Assembly: GCA_964473255.1 (NCBI GenBank)
Contig: CAYYOT010000002.1
Span: 62,001-126,000, forward strand
Reading direction: 5' to 3'
DNA length: 64,000 bases
Source of the DNA: Kuafuiihalomonas sp964473255
Lineage (GTDB): Bacteria; Myxococcota; Kuafuiibacteriia; Kuafuiibacteriales; Kuafuiibacteriaceae
Part shown: one piece after another, positions 9,208 to 17,162 of the stretch
How the letters are laid out: each line of letters begins with the position of its first letter
How positions within the stretch are numbered: the stretch's first letter is position 1
The notes under the pieces: model-generated
Database searches by the model: none
What the model was told of the DNA's origin: nothing
Seen by the model: the letters and a program-made list of their open reading frames with translations, nothing else
Program-made: the position numbers and the translations under genes

Positions 9208-10623
9208 TCAGTCCACGGACTGGAAGTCCATGGAGTCGAGAGTCTTCGCCATGTTGATGGTGATCGAATCGGCGACCATCGTCGGTTGAACGGCCAGCGT
9301 GACCTCGAGCTTGCCCTTGTTGAAGAGCTTTTGGTCGTAGTTCACCGAGAAGGCGAAGCCGCTGATGAGGCCGGCTTTCTTCATCTCGGCGAGCATCGAC
9401 TTCACCGGGGTCTCGAAGTTCTCGATGACCATCGGCCGCGTCAGAAGCTTGCCGTGAATCTGCCAGGCGACGTTACCCACCCGCTTCGCCACATAGTCCA
9501 AGACGCGGCGCGTCTGGTACTGCCGAAGCACATCGTCCTGACACAGCGTGTCGGTGCTCGACAGGATGTAGCTCTTCTGGACGCCGCGGTAGACCGGGTT
9601 GATCTGCTTGGTCGCCATCTTCTTGACGCCGTTCTGATTCAACTCGAACCGCGTCGACATCACGCCGCGGAGCTTTCCCTCTTGCTCCGACGAAGGTGGT
9701 TGACCTAGCCCCAGGCCGTTCTGCGTCGACCGGTCGGAGCGACTGATCGCCCCGGCCAGGATGTTGGATGGTTCGACCCAGACGCCTTCGCGCTCGAAGG
9801 AATGGCCCTCGCGCGCCATGACGTACGGAGCCGCCACCGCCGACGTGCTGGCTTCGGTCTCCCCGCGCAGTAGGCCTTCGCCCTCCTGCTCGTACTGCTC
9901 GAGGCTGTCCAGAAGCTCGTCGAGCGACGTGTAGTCTTCGAGGTCGGACAGCGTTAGCATGCCCATCTCCAGGGCGATCTCTTCCAGTTTCTTTCGATCG
10001 GCCAACGACTTCGGTCCGGGAACGAGGAGCGTTCCCATGTTGCGAGCCAGGTCGAAGGAGAAGTTTTCTTGCTCGAGCCACTTTCGTACGGCGGCCAAGG
10101 TCGTTCCGTTCGCTTCTTGGTCGACGACGAACACCTGAGCTCGTTCGGGCAATTCGCCCCGGAGGCCCTCGGTGTTCTGAAAGAGAAGCGAAAGACCGAA
10201 GAGCTTCTGCTCGAGCGGACGCAGCTCGGAGAACAGCTGACGGAAGAGGTTGTCTCGCGTCTCGTCGAGCCGGCGCAGCTCCTGCTCGAGATTGGTCTTC
10301 GCCTGGTCGGCCGAGTCCGACTCGGAAATAATCTTGGCCAGTGAGCGAACCACCGTGGCCATGTCGCGGGCGCGCTCGGCGGGAATCGCCTGGCGTCCGA
10401 GAGACTTCATGGTGGCGTCGGCCTTGGCCAGGATCTCTCCCACGGAGGCCGCCACATCGGCGCCGTTCGACAGGCCGGCCTGTTCGAGAAGGGCGGTCAG
10501 GAGGTTGGCCAGGTCGCGGTCGCCAGCTGGCATTTCACGCAGGACACGCTGCACTTCTTCGGCGTTCTTCGCCGATGCTTCGGCGGTCTTTTCGACGGTT
10601 GCTTCTTCGACTTCGCTGCTCAT
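9208..10623 (-). CDS. tssC: TssC-like sheath protein
   Basis: This 471-residue cytosolic protein follows the TssB-like gene by 17 bp. The first 130 residues are helical and charged. The middle has AQVFVVDQEANGT, and the C-terminal 150 residues have a VRKW-type handle, a QTRRVLDYVAKRVGNVAWQ segment and alternating strands ending in VAD-SITINMAKT. This layout matches the C-terminal sheath domain shared by TssC and phage tail sheaths. TssB and TssC interlock to form the contractile sheath that ClpV recycles. The sequence is far from Proteobacterial TssC, so the type is uncertain, but sheath identity is likely. Confidence 0.75.
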   Translation of the reverse strand: MSSEVEEATVEKTAEASAKNAEEVQRVLREMPAGDRDLANLLTALLEQAGLSNGADVAASVGEILAKADATMKSLGRQAIPAERARDMATVVRSLAKIISESDSADQAKTNLEQELRRLDETRDNLFRQLFSELRPLEQKLFGLSLLFQNTEGLRGELPERAQVFVVDQEANGTTLAAVRKWLEQENFSFDLARNMGTLLVPGPKSLADRKKLEEIALEMGMLTLSDLEDYTSLDELLDSLEQYEQEGEGLLRGETEASTSAVAAPYVMAREGHSFEREGVWVEPSNILAGAISRSDRSTQNGLGLGQPPSSEQEGKLRGVMSTRFELNQNGVKKMATKQINPVYRGVQKSYILSSTDTLCQDDVLRQYQTRRVLDYVAKRVGNVAWQIHGKLLTRPMVIENFETPVKSMLAEMKKAGLISGFAFSVNYDQKLFNKGKLEVTLAVQPTMVADSITINMAKTLDSMDFQSVD

Positions 10624-10640
10624 GCTGTCCTCCAGTCCCC

Positions 10641-11120
10641 TCAGCCCTGATCGTCCGACATCGAGTCGAGGAAGTCGGCGAGGTTGCGCAAAGCCTCGGC
10701 GGCCCCTTCGCGCTTCTCTTGTTTGTCGATGAAGGCGCCCAAGAGCGGCATCTTCTCCAGCGCGAGCTTCACTCGGGAGACGGCGTCGCGCCGGCGCTTG
10801 AAGCGCGAAAAGTCATTGCGTGGCCCATCGGCCTTTCCCTTTTCGATCTCGTCCGGATGAAGGTCGGACATCTTCTTGATCTCGAGAGTGGAGACGAAAG
10901 GGACTCCGTCGACTTCGGCTTCGAACTTGTGCTGAAGCTCGGCTCGCGCCAGGAAGTCCTCCATCGAAGTGCACCGCATGGGAGCGTAGGTCCCTTCGGC
11001 CGTGGGCGGCGAAAGGCGTCCCTCCTCGGTAAAGTTGCGCACGAGCACGACTTTGTGCATCGGACACGCGGCTGCGCCGGCGTCCGCCTCGGGTCGATTG
11101 ACTGTTACTCCTCTAACCAT
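10641..11120 (-). CDS. tssB: TssB-like small sheath subunit
   Basis: The 159-residue protein starts at an ATG with GGGAGG about 6 bp upstream. The segment PFVSTLEIKKMSDLHPDEI (about residues 73-91) matches the TssB/VipA core, where a Phe-containing strand is followed by a DF.P-like turn. The C-terminus is helical and charged (RRRDAVSRVKLALEKMP, then an LRNLADFLD helix), as in TssB. An N-terminal Cys-Pro-Met-His stretch near residue 19 is unusual. This is the first gene of the T6SS operon. It is preceded by 178 bp of non-coding DNA, which probably holds its promoter and lies just downstream of the ubiquitin-like cassette. Confidence 0.72.
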   Translation of the reverse strand: MVRGVTVNRPEADAGAAACPMHKVVLVRNFTEEGRLSPPTAEGTYAPMRCTSMEDFLARAELQHKFEAEVDGVPFVSTLEIKKMSDLHPDEIEKGKADGPRNDFSRFKRRRDAVSRVKLALEKMPLLGAFIDKQEKREGAAEALRNLADFLDSMSDDQG

Positions 11121-11194
11121 CTCTGCCTCCCTTGGGTGCGATGCCGGTTCCGCATCGATCAGCGAAACCTCCGGGATTTCGTCACATCACAGTT

Positions 11195-11243
11195 TTCATC
11201 CCGATGCACCCCCGTGGGGAAGGCGACTGCCTGCGGGGATGAA
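11195..11243. other. Nested inverted repeats between the two operons
   Basis: The 178-bp gap 11121-11298 is the only spacer between the ubiquitin-like operon and the T6SS operon. An 8-bp inverted repeat (TTCATCCC at 11195-11202 with GGGATGAA at 11236-11243) encloses two smaller hairpins, CCCC/GGGG and AGGC/GCCT. It could be a terminator-like or attenuator structure, or an operator for the tssB promoter. No T-run follows on either strand. Confidence 0.35.
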
Positions 11244-11298
11244 TCCTGATCAAGAAACGTACCAGGAGTACGCGCGAAGCGGTGGGACGCAAGTCACG

Positions 11299-12696
11299 TC
11301 ATGGCGATGCGGGAGCCGAGCTGCGGATGGCCCAGGCGCCGAAGAGCCACACGATGGCGAGAAAGGCGAGGGTCAGGCCGAACGGAACGAGGACGCAGAG
11401 GACGAAGCCACACGTTGCGCCATAACACGCTGCTTCCCAAGTCCCCCGGCTTGCGAAGCTGGGCGTACCGACCGGAGGTACGATCAGCTCGGGTCCGTAC
11501 CGCCCCAGCAGCCGACCCCGATGGGCGAATTCCCATCGAGCCTCGTTCAATCCCAGCGGTGTCGAGGCTCGGCTCGGGAAGCTCACCACCGCGCTGCCTG
11601 CCATGCGCCCCGCGAGGCGACCGAGGGTCGACATTGTCGACCGGGCGTCGTTGGTTCGCCGGTAATCGCCCGTCGCTCCGGCCAAGGCTTGCAGCGTTTG
11701 GTCAGAGAGCGTCGAGCCGGGGCCTACGGCCACGGCCCAGCGAAGATAGCCTCGTCCCTGCAGGCGGTCGGTGAACTCGGTGTATTCGCGGCTCAAGGGG
11801 AGGCGTGGATCCTCCAGCGTGACGCCGGCCTGCTCGATCAGGTCGAGCAGCTCCTTGAGATCGCCACGCCGGCGCGCCTCGCGCTGCAGCTCTTCCGGAG
11901 AGGGGATGAAGCGAGCCGGCGTGAATGGGCGTTCAGGGTCGGGCCGCGCGGGCTGACCGGATGCAACCCAAACGGCCGCCGGCGGGTTGGCGAGATCGTT
12001 CTTCCCGTGCCCCAGCACCACGAGAACCGAACGACGCGTCGGATCTCGACTCTGCCACGCCTCGAGGGCCAGATCTGCTTCGCTGACGGCGTTGTAGAGC
12101 GACGTGCAGTTCGAATCGCGCGGGCGTCGGCCCTCGACTCGACGGCGGACGGGGACGAGCGATTGCTTCATCTCCGCCGGGGTCGCGCTCCAACGTACCG
12201 TGCCGTCCAGGTACTTCTCCTTCCACGCGAAGACGCAGTCGTAGGACTGGACCGCCAGCTGCACGTCCACGCCCTCGAGAGCCTCGAAGAAGGACTCGGC
12301 AGCCTGCAGCGCCACCCGATAGCGCGGTGGCTTGCCTCGGCTCATGCCGAGACTCGTATCGACGAGCATGATGACCCGCCATTGCGCAGGCTGTCCTTCT
12401 TCAGCCGCCTCGCCGGCGTTCGCTGCGCAAACGGTGTTCGGAGGAAACGAGGAGTATCCAACCTCGCGGATCTGAACATCACGCCAAAAACGGAGCGGGA
12501 CTCCCAGGCGAACGCCTTCCGCGTCCAGGGCGGACAGCTGCGCCCGCACTCGATATACGGTGCCCGAGGGACGCTCGTCGGGTGTGGTCGGTACCAGCTC
12601 TTCGATCCGAATGTTGCTGACGGGCTGTGCTCCAGCGGTGGTTCCCGACAGCAGCAGCAGCCAGCCCACGACGACCCCGCCTACTCCCGGCTTCAT
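11299..12696 (-). CDS. Secreted/anchored von Willebrand A domain protein
   Basis: This 465-residue protein has an N-terminal signal peptide (hydrophobic GGVVVGWLLLLSG, then AGAQ near residue 24). The vWA domain (about 105-400) has a MIDAS-like DTSLGM at 113-118, where the second Ser of DxSxS is Gly. A C-terminal membrane segment lies at about 430-458. The bulk should face the periplasm. vWA domains bind protein partners through a metal ion; a Gly at that site may weaken metal binding. The start at 12696 overlaps the stop of the FHA gene (ATGA). The longer open frame upstream lies inside that gene and is not used. It is the last gene of the ubiquitin-like operon. Confidence 0.82.
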   Translation of the reverse strand: MKPGVGGVVVGWLLLLSGTTAGAQPVSNIRIEELVPTTPDERPSGTVYRVRAQLSALDAEGVRLGVPLRFWRDVQIREVGYSSFPPNTVCAANAGEAAEEGQPAQWRVIMLVDTSLGMSRGKPPRYRVALQAAESFFEALEGVDVQLAVQSYDCVFAWKEKYLDGTVRWSATPAEMKQSLVPVRRRVEGRRPRDSNCTSLYNAVSEADLALEAWQSRDPTRRSVLVVLGHGKNDLANPPAAVWVASGQPARPDPERPFTPARFIPSPEELQREARRRGDLKELLDLIEQAGVTLEDPRLPLSREYTEFTDRLQGRGYLRWAVAVGPGSTLSDQTLQALAGATGDYRRTNDARSTMSTLGRLAGRMAGSAVVSFPSRASTPLGLNEARWEFAHRGRLLGRYGPELIVPPVGTPSFASRGTWEAACYGATCGFVLCVLVPFGLTLAFLAIVWLFGAWAIRSSAPASP

Positions 12697-13643
12697 CGCG
12701 TCTCCTGGATCCGAAACTGGAGGAGCGTACTGCCTACCTGCAGCATCACTCCGTCCGTGAGGGGAGCGCCCTCGTTCATGGGGCCGCCATCGACGAAGAC
12801 GGGGACCTTCGGAGCGCCGCTGGAGTCGAGATTTTCGTCCGGATAGACGAGGCGGTACCTCCCATTCTGATTCTCGATGATGGCATGGACGGGCTGTACC
12901 TCTTCGTCGGGAATCAAAAATACGTTGGGAATGCCGTCCGTGCCGGCGATGCTGCTTCCGAGTACGCACGGTTCCAAGTCGAGTGGAAAGCTCCCTTGCC
13001 GGGAGAGCTTTCGTCGCGCTCCGAAGCTGCGGCTCGACTGAAACACCAGCTCGGCGCGGGCGGCGAAGCCGGGCGCCAGAGCCACGCCGACCGCTACCAG
13101 TCCGCCGACGGAGGCGAAGGCGAAAGCGCGCAGTAGATGTTCGTTGAACGTTCCGAGAGGGATCGAACTGACGCCCACCTCGATGAGCCCTCCGAGCAGT
13201 CCGCCCACGCTCCCTCCGAGCAGGCCGTATTTCAGACGCTCGCGGCTTGGTCGCCCGAGACGGATCGAGCTTCCGACTCCAACCACCGTGCCGGCCAGGA
13301 TCCAGACCAAGAGCCACAGAGCCAGCAGAGCCACCGTCCCCGACTGCTGCTCCACGACGACGGAAACGATGAGGGCCACGACCACCCCGGTCATCGAAGC
13401 CAACGTGAGCCCGAGAACGGCACCGACCAGCGTGTCCAAGATGCCGACGAACCCGTCTTCGAAGAACGTCCCGGCCGCGGTGTTCACGGCCGAAACCAAG
13501 GTTGCGAAGACGCCGAGCGTCATGGCGAGCGTGGTGCCTGGGGATAGCTCCGGAAAGCCGCGAGAGAGGGCGCTCGTCAAAGCCCAGGCGCCGAGTCCGG
13601 TCACGGCACCGAACATCATGCGGTGAAACGTCGCTGGCTTCAT
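12693..13643 (-). CDS. Polytopic membrane protein with C-terminal FHA-like domain
   Basis: The 316-residue protein has about six hydrophobic, Gly/Ala/Val-rich segments in residues 1-200, followed by a soluble C-terminus (215-316) with an FHA-like pattern. That pattern is a VLGSSIAG strand-loop, VQPVHAIIENQNGRYRLV and a late DGVMLQVGSTLLQFR strand. The usual Arg and Ser-Arg-Asn-Gly phosphothreonine contacts are not clear, so peptide binding may not depend on phosphate. It is coupled by ATGA on both sides, to the JAMM gene before it and the vWA gene after it. It may be a membrane scaffold of the conjugation complex; this is inferred. Confidence 0.7.
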   Translation of the reverse strand: MKPATFHRMMFGAVTGLGAWALTSALSRGFPELSPGTTLAMTLGVFATLVSAVNTAAGTFFEDGFVGILDTLVGAVLGLTLASMTGVVVALIVSVVVEQQSGTVALLALWLLVWILAGTVVGVGSSIRLGRPSRERLKYGLLGGSVGGLLGGLIEVGVSSIPLGTFNEHLLRAFAFASVGGLVAVGVALAPGFAARAELVFQSSRSFGARRKLSRQGSFPLDLEPCVLGSSIAGTDGIPNVFLIPDEEVQPVHAIIENQNGRYRLVYPDENLDSSGAPKVPVFVDGGPMNEGAPLTDGVMLQVGSTLLQFRIQETR

Positions 13644-15397
13644 CGACGCGACTCGCCGCCCGCCTGGACCGAGGCGGCCAGGGCTCGACCGGTCAAGGTG
13701 GACAGAACCTCGAATTTGTCATCCGGCCGCTGACGCACGAACACGACCTTACGGTCGCCCGCCAAGACGGCACGAAACGCCGGCGAGTCGGAAGAAAATG
13801 CGTAGCGGACCGTGTACCGGCCGGGACCGGACCTCGCACAGGCCTCTCCCCCTTCGCCGTCGAGGACTGAAAGCCGCTTTCCCGAGTCGAGGACCGACCC
13901 GGTCAAGGGGGGACGACGAGAGCTATCGATGACGTAAAGGGCAACGCCGTCAACGGGAGATGCTGCGCGCATCCGACCATCCTCGGTGCACCACGGCGGG
14001 CGACCTTCGGCGGTGAGGTCCGTGCGAGCAGACAGAACGCCCTGGCGATAGCCGAGGGTGACTTCAGCCGAAGATCCGGTCGCTGGAACCGCCACGCCCC
14101 CGGGCAGTGCGCAGTCGCTTTCGACGAGCTTGATATCGCCCCAGGGGGCCGGTACGACCGTCTGCCTGCCTACTTCTTCGATCGTTTTCGTCGACGCCGT
14201 GGTGACGACGGCGAATCTCGAGCAACGCACCTTGCCGTCGTCGGTGTTGGCCACGAGCGTCTCAGCCGGTTCGACCTCGAATCGTCGCGGGGCGGTCGAT
14301 CCGTCGGCCGGCTCACGTCCGAGGACCGCCATCTGCCCCGGTGGGGCGGCGAGGCTCAACCAGTGGCCCGGTCCCTCGTCCGAGCGGATCGTCGTTCCCG
14401 GCAGGGCGACCGCTTTGGCGAGCTGGAGCCGGGTCAATCGGGTCAAGGGGCCGTCATCGGGCGCAATGTCCCCCGTGGGTTTGGGGAGTCTCAAGACCAA
14501 GACCGACCGCCATCCCTGAGCGAGAAGTGCATCCGGCAGCCATGGCCCCGAGCGGCTCGGCCCCCGCCAGAGAAGAGCGATGACCAGCACGCCCAGCACG
14601 AAGGCGGCCAGCTGCCAGACAACGGGCAGTTTCGAATAGAACTTCAGTCGCGTGCCGAGCGATACGCGTTCTTCGACCGCGGTGTCCTGGGCCGGTGGAG
14701 GAACCGAAATGTTCGTCTGCGCCGTTTCGATGGCCGGCAGAACTCGCTCCGCGCTGCCCGAGTCGTCGGCCGGCGAGGGCCGTCCCGGGGAACGCGATGC
14801 CTCGATCAGATCGAACTGGCGCCAGGGGGCGGGGGAAGCCTCGACTTTTCCGTTCGCATCACGCCAGAAATAGGCCGCCTGCCAGCTTTCGGGATCGACG
14901 ACGAGCGCGACCTGCCACGGCTCGGGATAGAACCCCGAGTAGGTGCGAAGGTCGGTCGGCGAGAGGAAAAGGGCCATGCTCGGGTGCGTGTGGTACCAAC
15001 CCACGACGCCTTCGGTGCAGTGCGCCTCTCGGGCCCGTCGACCGGCTTCGCGGACCAGTCGAGTCTCCATCGAAGCGTGAATGCCGCTGCTGCTCAAGAA
15101 CGGTACTTCTTCGAAACCAGCGACGGTGATGACCCACTCGCCCTCTCGATGCCCCCGGCCTACGCTGCCGACGAGAACCCCCATGCGCTCGCCGGCATCC
15201 GCTAGATAGCTTCGATCTCGGTAGTAGGTCTCACGGAGCGAATCGACGAGCTTTCGATATACCGACCGCCGACCGTTGATGACGACCTCACCGGTGCTCC
15301 CGTCGGGTCGTGTCGGTAAATAGGTGTGCCTCGTTCTTGGCCACTCTTCCTCCCACCGCACACGGCGACCTGCCGCGCCCTCGATGAGTTTGGCCAT
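13640..15397 (-). CDS. JAMM/MPN (JAB) isopeptidase-like protein with membrane anchor
   Basis: This 585-residue protein has an N-terminal JAB domain with the full zinc-protease motif. Glu70 lies in GERMGVLVG, and H136-x-H138 is followed by seven residues, Ser146, two residues and Asp149. JAMM enzymes cleave isopeptide or C-terminal bonds of ubiquitin-like modifiers. A Pro/Ser linker and one membrane segment (about 257-277) follow, then about 300 residues of unknown type. By the positive-inside tendency the JAMM domain should be cytosolic and the C-terminal part periplasmic. The gene ends in an ATGA overlap with the FHA gene and starts 15 bp after the E2 gene. A catalytic deconjugase or modifier-processing role is likely. 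Confidence 0.88.
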   Translation of the reverse strand: MAKLIEGAAGRRVRWEEEWPRTRHTYLPTRPDGSTGEVVINGRRSVYRKLVDSLRETYYRDRSYLADAGERMGVLVGSVGRGHREGEWVITVAGFEEVPFLSSSGIHASMETRLVREAGRRAREAHCTEGVVGWYHTHPSMALFLSPTDLRTYSGFYPEPWQVALVVDPESWQAAYFWRDANGKVEASPAPWRQFDLIEASRSPGRPSPADDSGSAERVLPAIETAQTNISVPPPAQDTAVEERVSLGTRLKFYSKLPVVWQLAAFVLGVLVIALLWRGPSRSGPWLPDALLAQGWRSVLVLRLPKPTGDIAPDDGPLTRLTRLQLAKAVALPGTTIRSDEGPGHWLSLAAPPGQMAVLGREPADGSTAPRRFEVEPAETLVANTDDGKVRCSRFAVVTTASTKTIEEVGRQTVVPAPWGDIKLVESDCALPGGVAVPATGSSAEVTLGYRQGVLSARTDLTAEGRPPWCTEDGRMRAASPVDGVALYVIDSSRRPPLTGSVLDSGKRLSVLDGEGGEACARSGPGRYTVRYAFSSDSPAFRAVLAGDRKVVFVRQRPDDKFEVLSTLTGRALAASVQAGGESRR

Positions 15398-15412
15398 GTC
15401 GGGATTGGCGCG

Positions 15413-16417
15413 TTAACCGATCGGGAAGTCAAGCCCCCGAGAAGCCACGTTGCGCATGCCGGACGACGGGTCGTCGTACAACGCCATCGCTCGTTTGTTC
15501 ATGGCGTGAACGCCGTGAAGGTTGGCTTCGTCCCAGCGGATCAACAACACCAAGCGCATGAGAGCATCGACCAGCGTTCGCCGATGCGAAGCGACTTCTT
15601 CGACGAAGAGACAGACGTATCGGTCACGGTCGGGATCCACGTTCGGGTGAAAGAGCGGCTTTCCGTGTGTCGAGCATAGAACGCGAAAAGGACGTAGAAA
15701 CGGATAGCCGGTTGGAAACACGACTTCGAATCCGTGGCTGTCGCTCAAAACTGGTTGTCCATCGTCGCCAGTGACCCACCCCTTGATGCCGCGGACCTCG
15801 AAACGCAGCGGCTCCGAACGAGTCCAGACCCGGCGCAAGGGATTGGGACCGTACACCTTCAGTCGCTCGGGATTGGCCTCGACCACGCGCATGAAGTCTT
15901 CGACTTCCAAACGGATGCGGCGAGCCCGCATTTCGGCATCGGAGCCCGCCGTGCTGGATGGCTTGACCTGCGACGAATCGGACTCGGGGTCGCTGCGCGA
16001 TGACTCGACCAGGTGGTCTTTGGCGAAGTGGCGTTGCCGCTCGGGGACCTGCCCGCGGGCGGGGCGAAACGGTCGGGCGCCGACGTCGAGCGTGCCTCGT
16101 TCGAGCAAGAGGAACATGCCGTCCTCGAGGTCGGCCTCGCCGCACTTCCAGTCCAGAGGCAGCGGATGCCGCTCTCCCTCTTCGTCGAGCACCGAGACCG
16201 TGATGCTCTTTTCGAGGGGAGCGCGCTTGTCGATGACGACGTCGAGAGAGGTCCGCTCATCCTCGTGAAGGTCGAGCTGGCGCTTTTGGAGGCTCATGAG
16301 GGTCGAGACCACGGCTTCCCCCAGCTCCTCGTCTTCCGATACGAGAAAGGGAAAGTCCTCCCATACCTTTTCGCCGTCCGGGTGGACGACCTCGGCCCTC
16401 AACGCAAGTTCCAGCAT
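15413..16417 (-). CDS. E2-like (UBC) ubiquitin-conjugating enzyme with extra N-terminal domain
   Basis: The 334-residue protein has a C-terminal UBC-like domain (about 165-310). It shows a F-x-YPFLRPF strand-loop, the HPN triplet at 257-259 and the catalytic-type cysteine C269 in YVCL, all classic E2 marks. E2 enzymes take an activated modifier from the E1 as a thioester and pass it to a lysine. Residues 1-115 are a separate domain with an alternating strand/helix pattern, possibly a beta-grasp (YukD/ubiquitin-like) fold. A disordered Ser/Asp-rich linker (about 120-160) follows. There is a strong GGAGGGAAGG site upstream. It sits between the RING-like and JAMM genes. Confidence 0.86.
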   Translation of the reverse strand: MLELALRAEVVHPDGEKVWEDFPFLVSEDEELGEAVVSTLMSLQKRQLDLHEDERTSLDVVIDKRAPLEKSITVSVLDEEGERHPLPLDWKCGEADLEDGMFLLLERGTLDVGARPFRPARGQVPERQRHFAKDHLVESSRSDPESDSSQVKPSSTAGSDAEMRARRIRLEVEDFMRVVEANPERLKVYGPNPLRRVWTRSEPLRFEVRGIKGWVTGDDGQPVLSDSHGFEVVFPTGYPFLRPFRVLCSTHGKPLFHPNVDPDRDRYVCLFVEEVASHRRTLVDALMRLVLLIRWDEANLHGVHAMNKRAMALYDDPSSGMRNVASRGLDFPIG

Positions 16418-16490
16418 CCCTTCCCTCCGTGGCGTACGTGCCCCTCGACGATCAGGTTTTCCTCCTTCGCTGTCCGTTTGGCAAGGTGAG

Positions 16491-17159
16491 CTAGGTCATC
16501 GGGCCCATCCGTTCGCTGGGAGGCTGAGCGCCCGGCATCCCCGCGGGGGCCATGGAGCACCTCGGGTTCGGGCACCAGCCGCCCTGCTCCTCGAAGCAGG
16601 ACCGGTGATACACCTCGCCGCAGTCGCCGAGGCAGCGTTCCAGGGGGTCGTCTGGAGTACCGGGTGTGCCCAGGGCAGCGCACGTCAAGCGTCGTCCTTC
16701 GGCGACGGGGCGCGTCTGCTCGCGACGTTCGGCACGCTGGGTCTCGAAGACCGAATCGCGACTGTCCCAGTCGATCGACGGTAGGGCGGCGGCGGGTGCG
16801 CTTCGCGTGGGTCTCGGCTTCGAGCCGCCGAATGCTTGGATCAAGATCACGTCGGCCAGGGCGGCGACCACGCTGGTCGCGCCCAGTATGGGAAGGTTGA
16901 GTGGAAGTCGGTTGATGGCGGCGAAGAGCCACGGCAGCCCGAACGCCGCCAGCGCCATGAGCACGGGTCGGAGGACGCCCTTGGGTTGGCGTGACCACCG
17001 CAGGACCGCCACGACGACGATGCCCAGGACGCCGCTGGCCGGCGGCTGAGTGCGCAGGATCGCCCGGGATGCGCTCCAGACCGTCGCCCCGTAGACCACC
17101 GCCGCGGCGATCACGATCAGGACCAACAACCATCCCCACTGTCGCCGAGTCGTGTTCAT
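16491..17159 (-). CDS. Membrane protein with C-terminal RING-like zinc domain (candidate E3)
   Basis: This 222-residue protein has about four membrane segments (8-30, 42-55, 63-82, 90-110). A cytosolic tail carries zinc-type ligands: Cys160, Cys176, Cys180, His185, Cys188, Cys196 and Cys201. The core CGEVYHRSC closely resembles the C-G-x-V-F-H-x-x-C core of RING fingers, and a CP..C pair follows. Seven ligands are visible rather than eight, so one site may be incomplete. RING fingers bring E2s to substrates, and prokaryotic RINGs have been predicted to act with E1/E2/JAB sets. Position between the E1 gene (3-bp gap) and the E2 gene supports an E3-like role. Ligase activity is inferred. Confidence 0.75.
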   Translation of the reverse strand: MNTTRRQWGWLLVLIVIAAAVVYGATVWSASRAILRTQPPASGVLGIVVVAVLRWSRQPKGVLRPVLMALAAFGLPWLFAAINRLPLNLPILGATSVVAALADVILIQAFGGSKPRPTRSAPAAALPSIDWDSRDSVFETQRAERREQTRPVAEGRRLTCAALGTPGTPDDPLERCLGDCGEVYHRSCFEEQGGWCPNPRCSMAPAGMPGAQPPSERMGPMT

Positions 17160-17162
17160 TCG

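Noticed and set aside
1..11120. Extracellular contractile injection system or R-type tailocin
   Set aside because: ClpV, TssK-like and DUF4123 genes are present, which fits T6SS better. A divergent hybrid remains possible.
12697..13317. N-terminal extension of the vWA open frame
   Set aside because: It overlaps the FHA gene in another frame and is Arg/Ser-rich. The signal peptide begins at 12696.
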